A DNA stretch of 64,000 bases from Streptomyces uncialis (GTDB lineage Bacteria; Actinomycetota; Actinomycetes; Streptomycetales; Streptomycetaceae): NCBI RefSeq assembly GCF_036250755.1, contig NZ_CP109583.1, forward strand, positions 6,859,501-6,923,500. The letters run 5' to 3'. Of the stretch, positions 45,312 to 54,824 are shown piece by piece. Within the stretch, counting starts at the first letter, position 1, and the number at the start of each line of letters is the position of its first letter. The position numbers and the translations under genes were made by a program. Below the pieces are notes generated by a model. It saw only the letters and a list, made by a program, of their open reading frames with translations. It ran no database searches and was not told where the DNA came from.

Positions 45312-45590
45312 ATGATCGTACGGATCATGGGGGAGGGCCAGGTGAAGCTGGCGGACAGCCACTTCACCGAGCTGAACGCGTTGGACGACGAGCTGCTCGC
45401 CGAGCTGGAGCGCGGGGACACCCCCGGGTTCCGGCGCACCCTCGGCGCGCTGCTCGACCGGGTCCGTGAGCTGGGCACCCCCCTGCCCGACGACTCGCTC
45501 GAACCGTCGGAGCTGATCCTGCCGTCCTCCGACGCCACCCTGGACCAGGTCCGCGACCTGCTGACGGACGACGGTCTGATCCCCGGCTGA
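45312..45590 (+). CDS. pspAA: PspA-associated protein PspAA
   Basis: 92 aa, full-length PspAA domain: MIVRIMGEGQVKLADSHFTELNALDDELLAELERGD and the C-terminal LILPSSDATLDQVRDLLTDDGLIPG. A small cytoplasmic partner found beside PspA in actinobacteria; its exact role in the PspA response is not known. It lies 33 nt after pspA, so cotranscribed. The two-component genes begin 160 nt downstream. Confidence 0.93.
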   Translation: MIVRIMGEGQVKLADSHFTELNALDDELLAELERGDTPGFRRTLGALLDRVRELGTPLPDDSLEPSELILPSSDATLDQVRDLLTDDGLIPG

Positions 45591-45750
45591 GGCCACCGGC
45601 CGATCCGGGGGCCGTCCTTCTCCCGGCCGGGCCTCAGGGGCACCCCTAGGGGTCCCGTGACGGGCGTCCGGGCCCGGCGGGGCCATGGTTCCTCACGGGA
45701 GCGCACACCGCCCGGGAGTGTCACCCGTACGGGGCGCTACCGTTCACCGG

Positions 45751-47040
45751 GTGACCCCCCTGGAGCGCGTCAAGCGTCTGCGTGGCTGGCTGATCGCCCA
45801 TCCCACCGCGACGGACAGTGCCCTCGCGGTGGCCGTCCTCGCGGCAATGCTCCTCGGCTCGGTGCTGGACCCGAACGGCCCAGCGGGCAAGCACGGACCC
45901 ACCAGCTGGGACACCCGCACCCCGACCGTCCTCGGCCTGGTGCTGATGCCGCTCGCCGCGGGCACCCTGGCGCTGCGCCGCCGCGCGCCCCTCCCGGTCC
46001 TCTGCGTCACCACCGCGATATCCCTGCTGGAACTGATCCTCAGCGACCCGAGGGCCCCCGTCGCGATGAGCGCCGTCGTCGCGCTGTACACCGTCGCCGC
46101 GCACACCGACCGGCCCACGACCTGGCGCGTCGGACTGCTGACCATGACCGCCCTCACCGGCGCCGCCATGCTGTCCGGCCCCATGCCCTGGTACGCGCAG
46201 GAGAACCTCGGCGTCTTCGCGTGGACGGGGATGGCCGCCGCCGCGGGGGACGCGGTCCGCAGCCGCCGGGCCTTCGTGGACGCCATCCGGGAACGCGCCG
46301 AGCGGGCCGAACGCACCCGCGACGAGGAGGCCCGCCGCCGGGTCGCCGAGGAGCGGCTGCGGATCGCCCGGGATCTGCACGACGTGGTGGCGCACCACAT
46401 CGCACTGGTCAACGTCCAGGCCGGGGTCGCCGCCCACCTCATGGACAAACGCCCCGACCAGGCGAAGGCCGCCCTGGCCCATGTCCGGGAGGCAAGCCGC
46501 TCCGCCCTCGGGGAACTGCGCGCCACGGTCGGACTGCTCCGGCAGACCGGCGACCCCGAGGCCCCCACCGAACCGGCACCGGGCCTGGACCGGCTGGAGG
46601 AACTCGCCGACACGTTCCGGCACGCCGGGCTGCCCGTCGAGGTGGCCCGCGGCGACCAGGGCAGCAAACTCCCCGCGGCCGTGGACCTCGCCTCGTACCG
46701 GATCATCCAGGAGGCGCTCACCAATGTGCAGAAGCACGCGGGGGAACGCGCCCGGGCCGAGGTCAGCGTCGTCCGGGTCGGACCCCATGTGGAGATCACC
46801 GTCCTGGACGACGGCTCCCGCGACAGCCGCCGTCCGCCCGCCGCGGACACCGCCCGGCCGCCCGCCGATCCCCCGCAGGCCGGTGGGCACGGACTGCTCG
46901 GGATGCGCGAGCGGGTCACCGCGCTCGGCGGCGCCCTCACCGCGGGCCCCCGCTACGGCGGCGGCTTCCGCGTCCATGCGATCCTGCCCGTCAAAGCACG
47001 TGCCGGGCGGAGCACGGCACAGACGGGGGACACGCCATGA
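45751..47040 (+). CDS. Sensor histidine kinase, NarL-type partner (HisKA_3)
   Basis: 429 aa from the GTG at 45751. About five to six membrane helices (about 25-165) make the sensor without a large external domain, a layout common for envelope-sensing kinases. A short coiled coil is followed by the HisKA_3 box with phosphorylated His210 (RIARDLHDVVAHHIALV) and a HATPase domain (about 300-420; IIQEALTNVQKHAGE, GGHGLLGMRERV). The TGA overlaps the ATG of the response regulator (ATGA). Its closeness to pspA and an RND exporter suggests a cell-envelope or drug signal. Confidence 0.93.
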   Translation: MTPLERVKRLRGWLIAHPTATDSALAVAVLAAMLLGSVLDPNGPAGKHGPTSWDTRTPTVLGLVLMPLAAGTLALRRRAPLPVLCVTTAISLLELILSDPRAPVAMSAVVALYTVAAHTDRPTTWRVGLLTMTALTGAAMLSGPMPWYAQENLGVFAWTGMAAAAGDAVRSRRAFVDAIRERAERAERTRDEEARRRVAEERLRIARDLHDVVAHHIALVNVQAGVAAHLMDKRPDQAKAALAHVREASRSALGELRATVGLLRQTGDPEAPTEPAPGLDRLEELADTFRHAGLPVEVARGDQGSKLPAAVDLASYRIIQEALTNVQKHAGERARAEVSVVRVGPHVEITVLDDGSRDSRRPPAADTARPPADPPQAGGHGLLGMRERVTALGGALTAGPRYGGGFRVHAILPVKARAGRSTAQTGDTP

Positions 47041-47714
47041 CGATCCGGGTACTGCTCGCCGACGACCAGGCACTGCTGCGCAGCGCCTTCCGGGTACTGG
47101 TCGACTCCGAGCCCGACATGGAGGTCGTCGGTGAGGCGTCCGACGGCGCCGAGGCCGTCCGCGTCACCGCCGAGACGATGCCCGACGTCGTCCTCATGGA
47201 CATCCGGATGCCCGGCACCGACGGTCTCGCCGCCACCCGCCGGATCTGCGACGACCCCGCCCTGTCCGCCGTCCGCGTGGTGATGCTGACGACGTTCGAG
47301 GTGGACGAGTACGTCGTCCAGTCGCTGCGCGCCGGGGCGTCCGGCTTCCTCGGCAAGGGCTCCGAGCCGGAGGAACTCCTCGGCGCGATCCGGGTCGCCG
47401 CCGCGGGCGAGGCGCTGCTGTCCCCGGTGGCGACCAAGGGCCTCATCGCCCGGTTCCTCGCCCAGGGCGAGGGCCCCGGGATCGACGGCGCCCGGTCGAC
47501 GCGTCTGGACGTGCTGACCGGCCGGGAACGCGAGGTGCTCGTCCTGGTCGGGGGCGGTCACTCCAACGACGAGATCGCGGACCGGCTCGATGTCTCCCCG
47601 CTCACCGTCAAGACCCATGTGAACCGGGCGATGGCCAAGCTCGGCGCCCGGGACCGCGCCCAACTCGTCGTCATCGCCTATGAGTCGGGACTGGTCCGGC
47701 CCCGCCCGCACTGA
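47037..47714 (+). CDS. Response regulator, NarL/LuxR family
   Basis: 225 aa. Receiver domain (about 1-120): acidic pair D9/D10, phospho-acceptor Asp55 in VVLMDIRMPGTDG, a TTF motif near 85, and Lys in GKGSEPEELL. LuxR-type HTH (about 160-220) with LTGREREVLVLVGGGHSNDE and LTVKTHVNRAMAKL. Its start overlaps the kinase stop. The RND exporter gene begins 208 nt downstream in the same direction and is the most likely direct target. Confidence 0.95.
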   Translation: MTIRVLLADDQALLRSAFRVLVDSEPDMEVVGEASDGAEAVRVTAETMPDVVLMDIRMPGTDGLAATRRICDDPALSAVRVVMLTTFEVDEYVVQSLRAGASGFLGKGSEPEELLGAIRVAAAGEALLSPVATKGLIARFLAQGEGPGIDGARSTRLDVLTGREREVLVLVGGGHSNDEIADRLDVSPLTVKTHVNRAMAKLGARDRAQLVVIAYESGLVRPRPH

Positions 47715-47922
47715 CCCCGGGCACCCCGCCGCCGGCGGCCCGGGAAAGGACCCGGACTCACTCACAGGGACTACCGCGCCTACTACACCCGCAGTATGCG
47801 CGGCATAAGGAAAGCGACCTGCGAGCGAGGAATCCGGGCCCCCGGATGGGCCAAGGTGAGGACAGGGGGGTAAGACGTGCCTCCTCCTGCCGCGCCAAGC
47901 CACAGAAGAGAGACCGCCACCC

Positions 47923-50900
47923 ATGTCCTGGCTGTCAAGATTCAGCCTTGCTCAGCGGGCCCTGATCGGGCTGATTTCGATCATCGCGCTGGTCTTCGGT
48001 GCCATCGCGATACCCCAGCTCAAGCAGCAGCTCCTGCCCTCCATCGAACTTCCGATGGTGTCCGTCCTGGCCCCCTACCCGGGCGCGTCCCCCGATGTCG
48101 TCGAGAAGCAGGTCGTCGAACCGCTTGAGGACAGCATCGAAGCGGTCGACGGCATCACCGGCGTCATCGCCACCGCCAGCGAGGGCAACGCCGTCCTCAG
48201 GGCCCAGTTCGACTACGGCGACGGCTCGAAGCAGATCATCGCGGACGTCCAGCAGGCCGTGAACCGGGCTCGCGCCCAGCTCCCCACCGAGGTCGACCCG
48301 CAGGTCATCGCCGGTTCCACCGACGACATCCCGACCGTGGTCCTCGCCGTCACCTCCGACAAGGACCAGCAGGCGCTCAAGGAGCAGCTCGACCGCACGG
48401 TCGTGCCCGAGCTGACGGACATCGACGGGGTCGCCCAGGTCACCGTCGACGGCGTCCGTGACCTCCAGGTCACCGTCACCCCCGACGACCGTAGGATGGC
48501 GGCGGCAGGCGTCACCCCGCCCGTGCTCGGCCAGGCCGTCCAGGCGGGCGGCGCGACCGTCCCGGCCGGTTCCTTCGAGGAGGACGGCAGCAACCGCACC
48601 GTCCAGGTCGGCGGCGGCTTCACCTCCCTGGAGCAGATCCAGGAACTGATGATCACGGGCCAGGGCGTCAAGAAGCCCGTCCGGCTCGCCGATGTCGCCT
48701 CCGTGAAGCAGGAGCCGGCCAAGGCGGACTCCCTCACCCGCACCAACGGCGAACCCAGCCTCGCGGTCCTCGTCACCATGGACCAGGACGGCAGCGCGGT
48801 CGCCATCTCCGAAGCGGTCGAGAAGGCCCTGCCCGGCCTGCGCACCGACCTCGGCTCCGGCGCCGAACTCACCGTCGTCAGCGACCAGGGCCCCGCCGTC
48901 TCCAAGGCGATCGCCGGTCTCACCACCGAGGGCGCCCTCGGACTGATCTTCGCGGTCCTCGTGATCCTGGTGTTCCTGGCGTCGATCCGCTCGACCCTGG
49001 TCACCGCGGTCTCCATCCCGCTCTCCGTCGTCCTCGCGCTGATCGTGCTGTGGACCCGGGACCTCTCGCTCAACATGCTCACCCTCGGCGCCCTGACCAT
49101 CGCCATCGGCCGGGTCGTCGACGACTCGATCGTGGTCCTGGAGAACATCAAGCGCCACCTCGGCTACGGCGAGGAACGCAGTGAGGCCATCCTCACCGCC
49201 GTCAAGGAGGTCGCGGGCGCGGTCACCGCCTCGACGCTCACCACGGTGGCCGTGTTCCTGCCGGTCGGTCTGACCGGCGGCATGGTCGGCGCGCTGTTCG
49301 GTTCCTTCAGCCTCACCGTGACGGCCGCGCTGCTCGCGTCGCTGCTGGTGTCGCTCACCGTCGTCCCGGTCCTGTCGTTCTGGTTCCTGCGGCCCCCGAA
49401 GGCCGTCCGCGGCGTCGACCCGGAGGTGGCCCGCCGCCAGGCCGAGGAGAAGGAGGCCCGCAGCCGCCTCCAGCGCATGTACGTCCCCGTGCTGAGGTTC
49501 GCCACCCGCCGCCGGCTCGTCAGCCTCGGCATCGCGGCCGCCGTCCTGATCGGCACCTTCGGCATGGTGCCGCTGCTGAAGACCAACTTCTTCGACCAGG
49601 GCGAGCAGGAGATCCTCTCCATCAAGCAGGAGCTCAAGCCCGGCACCGGACTCTCCGCGACCGACGCCGCCTCCGCCAAGATCGAGAAGATGCTCGACGG
49701 CGTCGAAGGCGTCAAGGACCACCAGGTCACCATCGGCTCCTCCGGCTTCATGGCGGCGTTCGGCGGCGGCACCGACACCAACCAGGCGTCGTTCCAGGTC
49801 ACCCTGGACGACGACGCGTCCTTCGAGGACACCCAGGACCGCATCGAGACCGGACTGGGCAAGCTGGACGGGATCGGCGAGACCACCCTCGCGGCCGGCG
49901 ACGGCTTCGGCAGCCAGGACCTCAGCGTGGTCGTCAAGGCCGCCGACGCCGCGACCCTGCGCGAGGCGGCCGAGCGGGTACGTGACGAGGTCGCCGAACT
50001 GGACGACGTCACCGACGTCCAGAGCAACCTCTCCCAGTCGGTCCCGCGGATCTCCGTGAAGGCCACCGACAAGGCCGCCCGCGCCGGGTTCAGCGACGCC
50101 ACCCTCGGCGCCGCCGTCACCCAGGCCGTACGCGGCACCACCACGGGCAAGGCCGTCCTCGACGACACCGAACGCGACATCGTGATCCGCTCGGCGAAGC
50201 CTGCCGGGACGATGGACGAACTGCGGGCGCTGCGCCTCGGCCCGGTGAAGCTCGGCGACATCGCCACGGTCGAACTGGTCGACGGCCCGGTCTCCATGAC
50301 CCGGATCGACGGCCAGCGCTCCGCCAACGTCACCGCCCGCCCCACCGGCGACAACACCGGCGCGGTCAGCACCGAACTCCAGACGAAGGTCAACGCGCTG
50401 GACCTGCCCGAGGGGGCCACCGCCTCCATCGGCGGGGTCTCCGAGGACCAGGACGACGCGTTCGCCTCCCTCGGGCTCGCCATGCTCGCGGCCATCGCCA
50501 TCGTGTTCATGCTGCTCGTCGCGGCCTTCAGGTCGCTCGTCCAGCCGCTGATCCTGCTGGTGTCCGTCCCGTTCGCGGCGACCGGCGCGATCGGCCTGCT
50601 GATCCTCACGGGCACCCCGATGGGCGTCCCCGCGATGATCGGCATGCTGATGCTCATCGGCATCGTGGTGACCAACGCGATCGTCCTGATCGACCTCATC
50701 AACCAGTACCGCGCCAAGGGGTACGGGGTCGTGGAAGCGGTCGTCGAGGGTGGCCGCCACCGGCTGCGCCCGATCCTGATGACGGCCCTCGCGACGATCT
50801 TCGCGCTGCTGCCGATGGCCCTCGGGGTCACCGGCGAGGGCGGTTTCATCGCCCAGCCCCTCGCGGTCGTCGTCATCGGCGGTCTGATCACCTCGACGCT

Positions 50901-51033
50901 GCTGACGCTGCTCCTGGTGCCGACCCTCTACGCGATGGTCGAGCTCCGCAAGGAGCGCAGGCGCGCCAAGCGCGAGGCGAAGAGGTCCGCCGCACCGGCC
51001 GGTACGGAGACCCCGGAGCTGGCCAAGACCTGA
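47923..51033 (+). CDS. RND-family multidrug/hydrophobe efflux transporter
   Basis: 1036 aa, classical HAE1-type length. N-terminal helix, two large external porter regions (about 35-330 and 560-830), and two bundles of six membrane helices (about 335-500 and 850-1010). It has GRVVDDSIVVLENIKRHL, which carries the conserved acidic pair, and MLIGIVVTNAIVLIDLIN. In Gram-positive bacteria such pumps act without an outer-membrane channel. No membrane-fusion gene is next to it. The upstream two-component system probably governs it. A lysine/arginine-rich cytoplasmic tail ends the protein. Confidence 0.94.
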   Translation: MSWLSRFSLAQRALIGLISIIALVFGAIAIPQLKQQLLPSIELPMVSVLAPYPGASPDVVEKQVVEPLEDSIEAVDGITGVIATASEGNAVLRAQFDYGDGSKQIIADVQQAVNRARAQLPTEVDPQVIAGSTDDIPTVVLAVTSDKDQQALKEQLDRTVVPELTDIDGVAQVTVDGVRDLQVTVTPDDRRMAAAGVTPPVLGQAVQAGGATVPAGSFEEDGSNRTVQVGGGFTSLEQIQELMITGQGVKKPVRLADVASVKQEPAKADSLTRTNGEPSLAVLVTMDQDGSAVAISEAVEKALPGLRTDLGSGAELTVVSDQGPAVSKAIAGLTTEGALGLIFAVLVILVFLASIRSTLVTAVSIPLSVVLALIVLWTRDLSLNMLTLGALTIAIGRVVDDSIVVLENIKRHLGYGEERSEAILTAVKEVAGAVTASTLTTVAVFLPVGLTGGMVGALFGSFSLTVTAALLASLLVSLTVVPVLSFWFLRPPKAVRGVDPEVARRQAEEKEARSRLQRMYVPVLRFATRRRLVSLGIAAAVLIGTFGMVPLLKTNFFDQGEQEILSIKQELKPGTGLSATDAASAKIEKMLDGVEGVKDHQVTIGSSGFMAAFGGGTDTNQASFQVTLDDDASFEDTQDRIETGLGKLDGIGETTLAAGDGFGSQDLSVVVKAADAATLREAAERVRDEVAELDDVTDVQSNLSQSVPRISVKATDKAARAGFSDATLGAAVTQAVRGTTTGKAVLDDTERDIVIRSAKPAGTMDELRALRLGPVKLGDIATVELVDGPVSMTRIDGQRSANVTARPTGDNTGAVSTELQTKVNALDLPEGATASIGGVSEDQDDAFASLGLAMLAAIAIVFMLLVAAFRSLVQPLILLVSVPFAATGAIGLLILTGTPMGVPAMIGMLMLIGIVVTNAIVLIDLINQYRAKGYGVVEAVVEGGRHRLRPILMTALATIFALLPMALGVTGEGGFIAQPLAVVVIGGLITSTLLTLLLVPTLYAMVELRKERRRAKREAKRSAAPAGTETPELAKT

Positions 51034-51075
51034 CCTCCGGGCCCCGTGGCCGGGGCCCGGAACGCGGTACGCGGA

Positions 51076-51110
51076 TGCCCGCACCCCCGAAGGACCTGGG
51101 GGTGCGGGCA
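51076..51110. terminator. Bidirectional terminator between the RND gene and nadA
   Basis: Perfect 13-bp stem (51076-51088 / 51098-51110) with a 9-nt loop, between convergent genes. A GGCCCCG/CGGGGCC hairpin precedes it nearer the RND stop. Confidence 0.82.
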
Positions 51111-51177
51111 CCCGTGCGAACGCCTGCGAAGGGCCGGGCAGGGTGCGCTGCGGCAGGGCGCGCTGCGGCGGTGCGCG

Positions 51178-52356
51178 CTACGGCAGGGCGAGCATCTGCT
51201 CCAGGGCCAGCTTGGCGAAACGTTCCGTCTCGGGGTCGACCGTGATCTGGTTGACCAGCTTGCCGTCCGCGAGCGACTCCAGCGTCCACACCAGATGCGG
51301 CAGGTCGATCCGGTTCATCGTGGAGCAGAAGCACACCGTCCGGTCGAGGAAGGTGATCTCCTTGCCCTCCGGGGCGAAACGGTTCGCCAAGCGCTGCACC
51401 AGGTTCAGCTCCGTACCGATCGCCCACTTGGAACCGGCGGGCGCGGCCTCCAGCGTCCGGATGATGTACTCCGTCGACCCGACCTGGTCGGCCGCCGCCA
51501 CCACCTCGTTCTTGCACTCGGGGTGCACCAGCACATTGACCCCGGGTATCCGGGCCCGTACGTCCTCCACGGACTCCAGCGAGAAGCGCCCGTGCACGGA
51601 GCAGTGCCCGCGCCACAGGATCATCTTCGCGGCCCGCAGCTCCTCGGTGGTCAGCCCGCCGCCGGGCTTGTGCGGGTTGTAGACGACGCAGTCGTCCAGG
51701 GACATCCCGAGGTCCCGGACCGCCGTGTTGCGCCCGAGATGCTGGTCGGGGAGGAAGAGCACCTGCTCGCCCTGCCCGAACGCCCACTCCAGCGCCCGCT
51801 CGGCGTTGGAGGAGGTGCAGATGGTGCCCCCGTGGCGGCCGGTGAACGCCTTGATGTCCGCCGACGAGTTCATGTACGAGACGGGCACGACCCGGTCGGC
51901 GATGCCCGCGTCGGTGAGCACGTCCCAGCACTCGGCGACCTGCTCGGCGGTGGCCATGTCGGCCATGGAGCACCCCGCCGCGAGGTCCGGCAGGACGACC
52001 TTCTGGGCATCGCCGGTGAGGATGTCCGCGGACTCCGCCATGAAGTGCACACCGCAGAAGACGATGTACTCGGCCGCGGGCCGCGCGGCGGCGTCCCGGG
52101 CCAGCTTGAACGAGTCGCCCGTGACATCCGCGAACTGGATGACCTCGTCGCGCTGGTAGTGGTGCCCGAGGACGAACACCTTGTCCCCGAGCCTCTCCTT
52201 GGCCGCACGCGCCCGCGCCACCAGGTCCGGGTCGGACGGGGAGGGCAGGTCTCCCGGACACTCCACCCCGCGCTCGCTGCGCGGGTCGGCCTCCCGGCCG
52301 AGCAGCAGCAGTGCCAGCGGGGTCGGGGTTACGTCCAGGGGCTGGGCGGTGGTCAC
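51178..52356 (-). CDS. nadA: Quinolinate synthase
   Basis: 392 aa from the GTG at 52354-52356 (TTAQPLDV), 9 nt after AAAGGG; a GTG two codons earlier is an alternative. It condenses iminoaspartate and dihydroxyacetone phosphate to quinolinate for NAD synthesis, using an oxygen-sensitive [4Fe-4S] cluster. Cluster cysteines are in FCGVHFMAESADI, VHPECK and CFCSTMNR; LGHHYQRDEVIQFAD is the substrate-binding signature. nadB and nadC are not in the window. A nested inverted repeat lies about 85 bp upstream. The A-type Fe-S carrier is divergent from it, fitting a need for clusters. Confidence 0.96.
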   Translation of the reverse strand: MTTAQPLDVTPTPLALLLLGREADPRSERGVECPGDLPSPSDPDLVARARAAKERLGDKVFVLGHHYQRDEVIQFADVTGDSFKLARDAAARPAAEYIVFCGVHFMAESADILTGDAQKVVLPDLAAGCSMADMATAEQVAECWDVLTDAGIADRVVPVSYMNSSADIKAFTGRHGGTICTSSNAERALEWAFGQGEQVLFLPDQHLGRNTAVRDLGMSLDDCVVYNPHKPGGGLTTEELRAAKMILWRGHCSVHGRFSLESVEDVRARIPGVNVLVHPECKNEVVAAADQVGSTEYIIRTLEAAPAGSKWAIGTELNLVQRLANRFAPEGKEITFLDRTVCFCSTMNRIDLPHLVWTLESLADGKLVNQITVDPETERFAKLALEQMLALP

Positions 52357-52441
52357 GATCACGCACCCTTTCTCTCGGAGCTCTCGCCCCGGCGGCTCAC
52401 GGGCGCTGTCGGACCTGGTCCCCAGGCGCCTTTTCGTCGTT

Positions 52442-52474
52442 CTGACGTTATCTATCATAACTGCTTCACGTCAG
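52442..52474 (-). promoter_or_regulatory. Nested inverted repeats upstream of nadA (candidate operator/promoter)
   Basis: Outer arms CTGACGT (52442-52448) and ACGTCAG (52468-52474); inner arms GTTAT (52447-52451) and ATAAC (52457-52461). The inner part is strikingly AT-rich for this genome, and on the minus strand includes TATGAT, a possible -10. It lies in the 375-bp divergent gap between nadA and the Fe-S carrier gene; the rest of the gap shows nothing I can name. Confidence 0.5.
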
Positions 52475-52731
52475 TTTGACGATGCCCATCGTGTCGATGT
52501 GACGCATACCCCGTGGGCCCCCAGCGGGCCCCGGACCAGGGCTTGTTCCCGGCCCCTTGGGACCCGTCCGGCTCGACCGTGTCGCCGCCCGGCCCCATGT
52601 GCGAGCATGGAAGCGCACGGCACGCAGACACGAAGGCACTGCCGAGGACGGACGCGGGCCCGGAATGAATCCGCCGCCCCGACGGTTGTCACGTCGGCAA
52701 GCAGTCTCCGTACAACCCGGGAGAGATGTAG

Positions 52732-53088
52732 ATGTCCGTATCGGACGAGACCAAGACCGCCACCGACGGCATCATCCTGTCCGACGCCGCCGCGGCCAAG
52801 GTCAAGGGCCTGCTCGACCAGGAAGGCCGCGAGGACCTGGCCCTGCGGGTCGCCGTTCAGCCCGGCGGCTGCTCCGGCCTGCGCTACCAGCTCTTCTTCG
52901 ACGAGCGCTCCCTCGACGGCGATGTCGTCAAGGACTTCGACGGGGTCAAGGTCGTCACCGACCGGATGAGCGCCCCCTACCTCGGTGGTGCCTCCATCGA
53001 CTTCGTCGACACCATCGAGAAGCAGGGCTTCACCATCGACAACCCGAACGCCTCGGGCTCCTGCGCCTGCGGCGACTCCTTCAGCTAG
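52732..53088 (+). CDS. erpA: A-type iron-sulfur cluster carrier (ErpA/IscA/HesB family)
   Basis: 118 aa, with GGGAGAG before the ATG. HesB-like domain over the whole length; cluster-ligand cysteines are Cys47 (PGGCSGLRY) and Cys111/Cys113 (SCACGDSF). The last motif is CAC rather than C-G-C, but spacing is normal. It delivers Fe-S clusters to target enzymes such as LipA, NadA or respiratory proteins. The ErpA name is by family and actinobacterial context; IscA would be equally defensible. It is monocistronic, ended by a strong hairpin. Confidence 0.9.
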   Translation: MSVSDETKTATDGIILSDAAAAKVKGLLDQEGREDLALRVAVQPGGCSGLRYQLFFDERSLDGDVVKDFDGVKVVTDRMSAPYLGGASIDFVDTIEKQGFTIDNPNASGSCACGDSFS

Positions 53089-53129
53089 TCGCGCCACCGG
53101 CCGCCCGCGCGGGCCGGTATCCGCACGAC

Positions 53130-53162
53130 GGAGGCGGTACCCCGGACGGGGGTACCGCCTCC
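53130..53162. terminator. Terminator after the Fe-S carrier gene
   Basis: Perfect 14-bp stem (53130-53143 / 53149-53162) with a 5-nt loop, 41 nt after the stop. Beyond it, 53216-53302 holds two imperfect copies of a CCCGTACCGCCTAC block that reach the end of the next (opposite) gene. Confidence 0.82.
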
Positions 53163-53279
53163 GCGCGTTCCGCCACCTCCCGTGACCGCCTGCCGAGCCA
53201 CGGCTCCGACGCGTCCCGTACCGCCTACGGTGTGACGGCTCCGGTGCGTCCCGTACAGCCTGCCGCGCTCCCGTACCGC

Positions 53280-54824
53280 CTACCGCGTGACGGTTCCGCC
53301 GCCGCCCTTCACCGCTCCGTCGCCGTCCGGCCCGCCCTCCGGGAACGGCCAGTTCTTCGGCGCCCGGTCCGCTACGGGCCGCCCCTTCCCGTCCACCACC
53401 GCACGGTCCCCGAGCGGCTCGGCCAGCCGCGCGGTCAGCTCATGCCGCTTCAGCATGAGCACACACGCCTTCTTCTCGTTCACGCTCTCCGTCACCCGGA
53501 CCACCACCGCGCCCGCGCGCGGCTCGGCACCGGCCGTGAGATCGCCGCACACCCCGGCGAGGACGTGCAGGACCAGTTCCCGGCCGTCCTTCCGGGTCTC
53601 GTACCACGCGACCTCCTTGTCCACCGTGGTCCTGGCACCGTCCGGCTTCTCCTCGCCGCCGCTCTTCCCCGGGTCCGCCAGATGCCTCGGGTCGACCGCC
53701 GGATACGTCACCGTGTACGGCTCCCCGGACCCCTTCGGCCGCACCTCGAACAGCCATGACGGGACGAGCGCGGGACGGCTGTCCGCGAGCCGCACCGCCA
53801 GCCCGAACTCCGCGCCCGTCACCGTCAGTGAGTCACGGGCCTTCGCCGCCCCGCCGTCCCCGCACGCCACCGACGGGTCGTCCTGGTGCGGCACGGGCTC
53901 CGCGCAGCCGCCGATACCGACCCGTCCGCCACCCTGCTGGTTCAGCAGTTCGAGCGCCTTCCGGGCGCTGATCACCGGGTAGCGGTCACCCGCGCGCGGC
54001 TCCCCGAGATGACCGCTCGCCCGGACGACCTCCCCCGTGGGGCCGACCTGGACCCCCGTGGACCAGCCGAACGTGGGCAGCCCGCCGACCCGGGGAGCCG
54101 CGTTCACCACCCGGGCCGAACCCATGACCTGGCGTGCGTCGAGCTTCGCGTCGTCCTGGCCGAGTGCCTTGAGGACCGGGGCGGCGGCGCTCTTCGCGGC
54201 CCGCTCACCGATCGGCGCGGTGTCCCCCGACATACGGTCCGCGCCGCCGTCCGCGCACTTGGCGGTGGCGCCGCAGCCGTCCGGCCCGGCCGCGTACCGC
54301 TGGAACGTCCAGGTGCCCCCGCCGTCCCGCGCCGCCTGGAGCGACGGACCCGAACCGTCCTTCGGGGTGCCCACCCGCCAGGTCTCCCCGCTGAGCCGGG
54401 GCGTGCCCGGCACCCCCAGCGCCTCGGCGAGCCGCCGTACCTCGCCCGCGGTCACCTCCGCGTCCGGCCGGTGCACCGCCGCCGTGCCCGGACCCCGCGG
54501 CAGCTCACCGCGCGCCCGGTACAGCGGTCCGCCCGGGTCGGGCTCACCCGGGGCGATCCCCGGGTCACCGCCCGGGTCGCCGCCCGGCCCGTCGAGCGCG
54601 AGCGGTGGGGGAGCGGCGTCGTCACCGGGGGCCGTGACCCCCTCCCCGCGGTCCCGCTGCGCGTCCCCGGACGCGGCCACCGCGAGATACGTGCCACCGC
54701 CCCCGGCCAGCAGCACCGCGGCCGTCACGGACACCACCACGGGTGAACGGCGCCACGCGCCCCGGGGCGCGGCGCCCCGGTCCGTGCCGCCGGGTCCGTC
54801 GGGGTCGACCGGATTGGTGGTCAC
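53280..54824 (-). CDS. Membrane-anchored extracytoplasmic protein of unknown function
   Basis: 514 aa from the GTG at 54822-54824, with GAGGAGC upstream. Short cytoplasmic N-terminus, one membrane helix (about 27-51: VVVSVTAAVLLAGGGGTYLAVA), a disordered Asp/Pro/Gly-rich linker (about 52-115), then a large external region (about 120-500). That region has repeated aromatic/Gly motifs and several Cys pairs (GPDGCGATAKCADG, GGCAEPVPHQDDPSVACGD) that could be disulfides. The family is not recognised. Similar proteins occur near the cytochrome oxidase genes in Streptomyces, as far as I recall. Confidence 0.8.
   Translation of the reverse strand: MTTNPVDPDGPGGTDRGAAPRGAWRRSPVVVSVTAAVLLAGGGGTYLAVAASGDAQRDRGEGVTAPGDDAAPPPLALDGPGGDPGGDPGIAPGEPDPGGPLYRARGELPRGPGTAAVHRPDAEVTAGEVRRLAEALGVPGTPRLSGETWRVGTPKDGSGPSLQAARDGGGTWTFQRYAAGPDGCGATAKCADGGADRMSGDTAPIGERAAKSAAAPVLKALGQDDAKLDARQVMGSARVVNAAPRVGGLPTFGWSTGVQVGPTGEVVRASGHLGEPRAGDRYPVISARKALELLNQQGGGRVGIGGCAEPVPHQDDPSVACGDGGAAKARDSLTVTGAEFGLAVRLADSRPALVPSWLFEVRPKGSGEPYTVTYPAVDPRHLADPGKSGGEEKPDGARTTVDKEVAWYETRKDGRELVLHVLAGVCGDLTAGAEPRAGAVVVRVTESVNEKKACVLMLKRHELTARLAEPLGDRAVVDGKGRPVADRAPKNWPFPEGGPDGDGAVKGGGGTVTR

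Noticed and set aside
51143..51190. Tandem repeat of about 15 bp (GCGCTGCGGCAGG-like) at the nadA end
   Set aside because: Only three short, imperfect units in GC-rich DNA; not distinct enough to list as a feature.
53198..53302. Direct repeats CCCGTACCGCC... at the end of the anchored-protein gene
   Set aside because: Two imperfect copies only. Mentioned in the terminator entry but not convincing as an element of its own.
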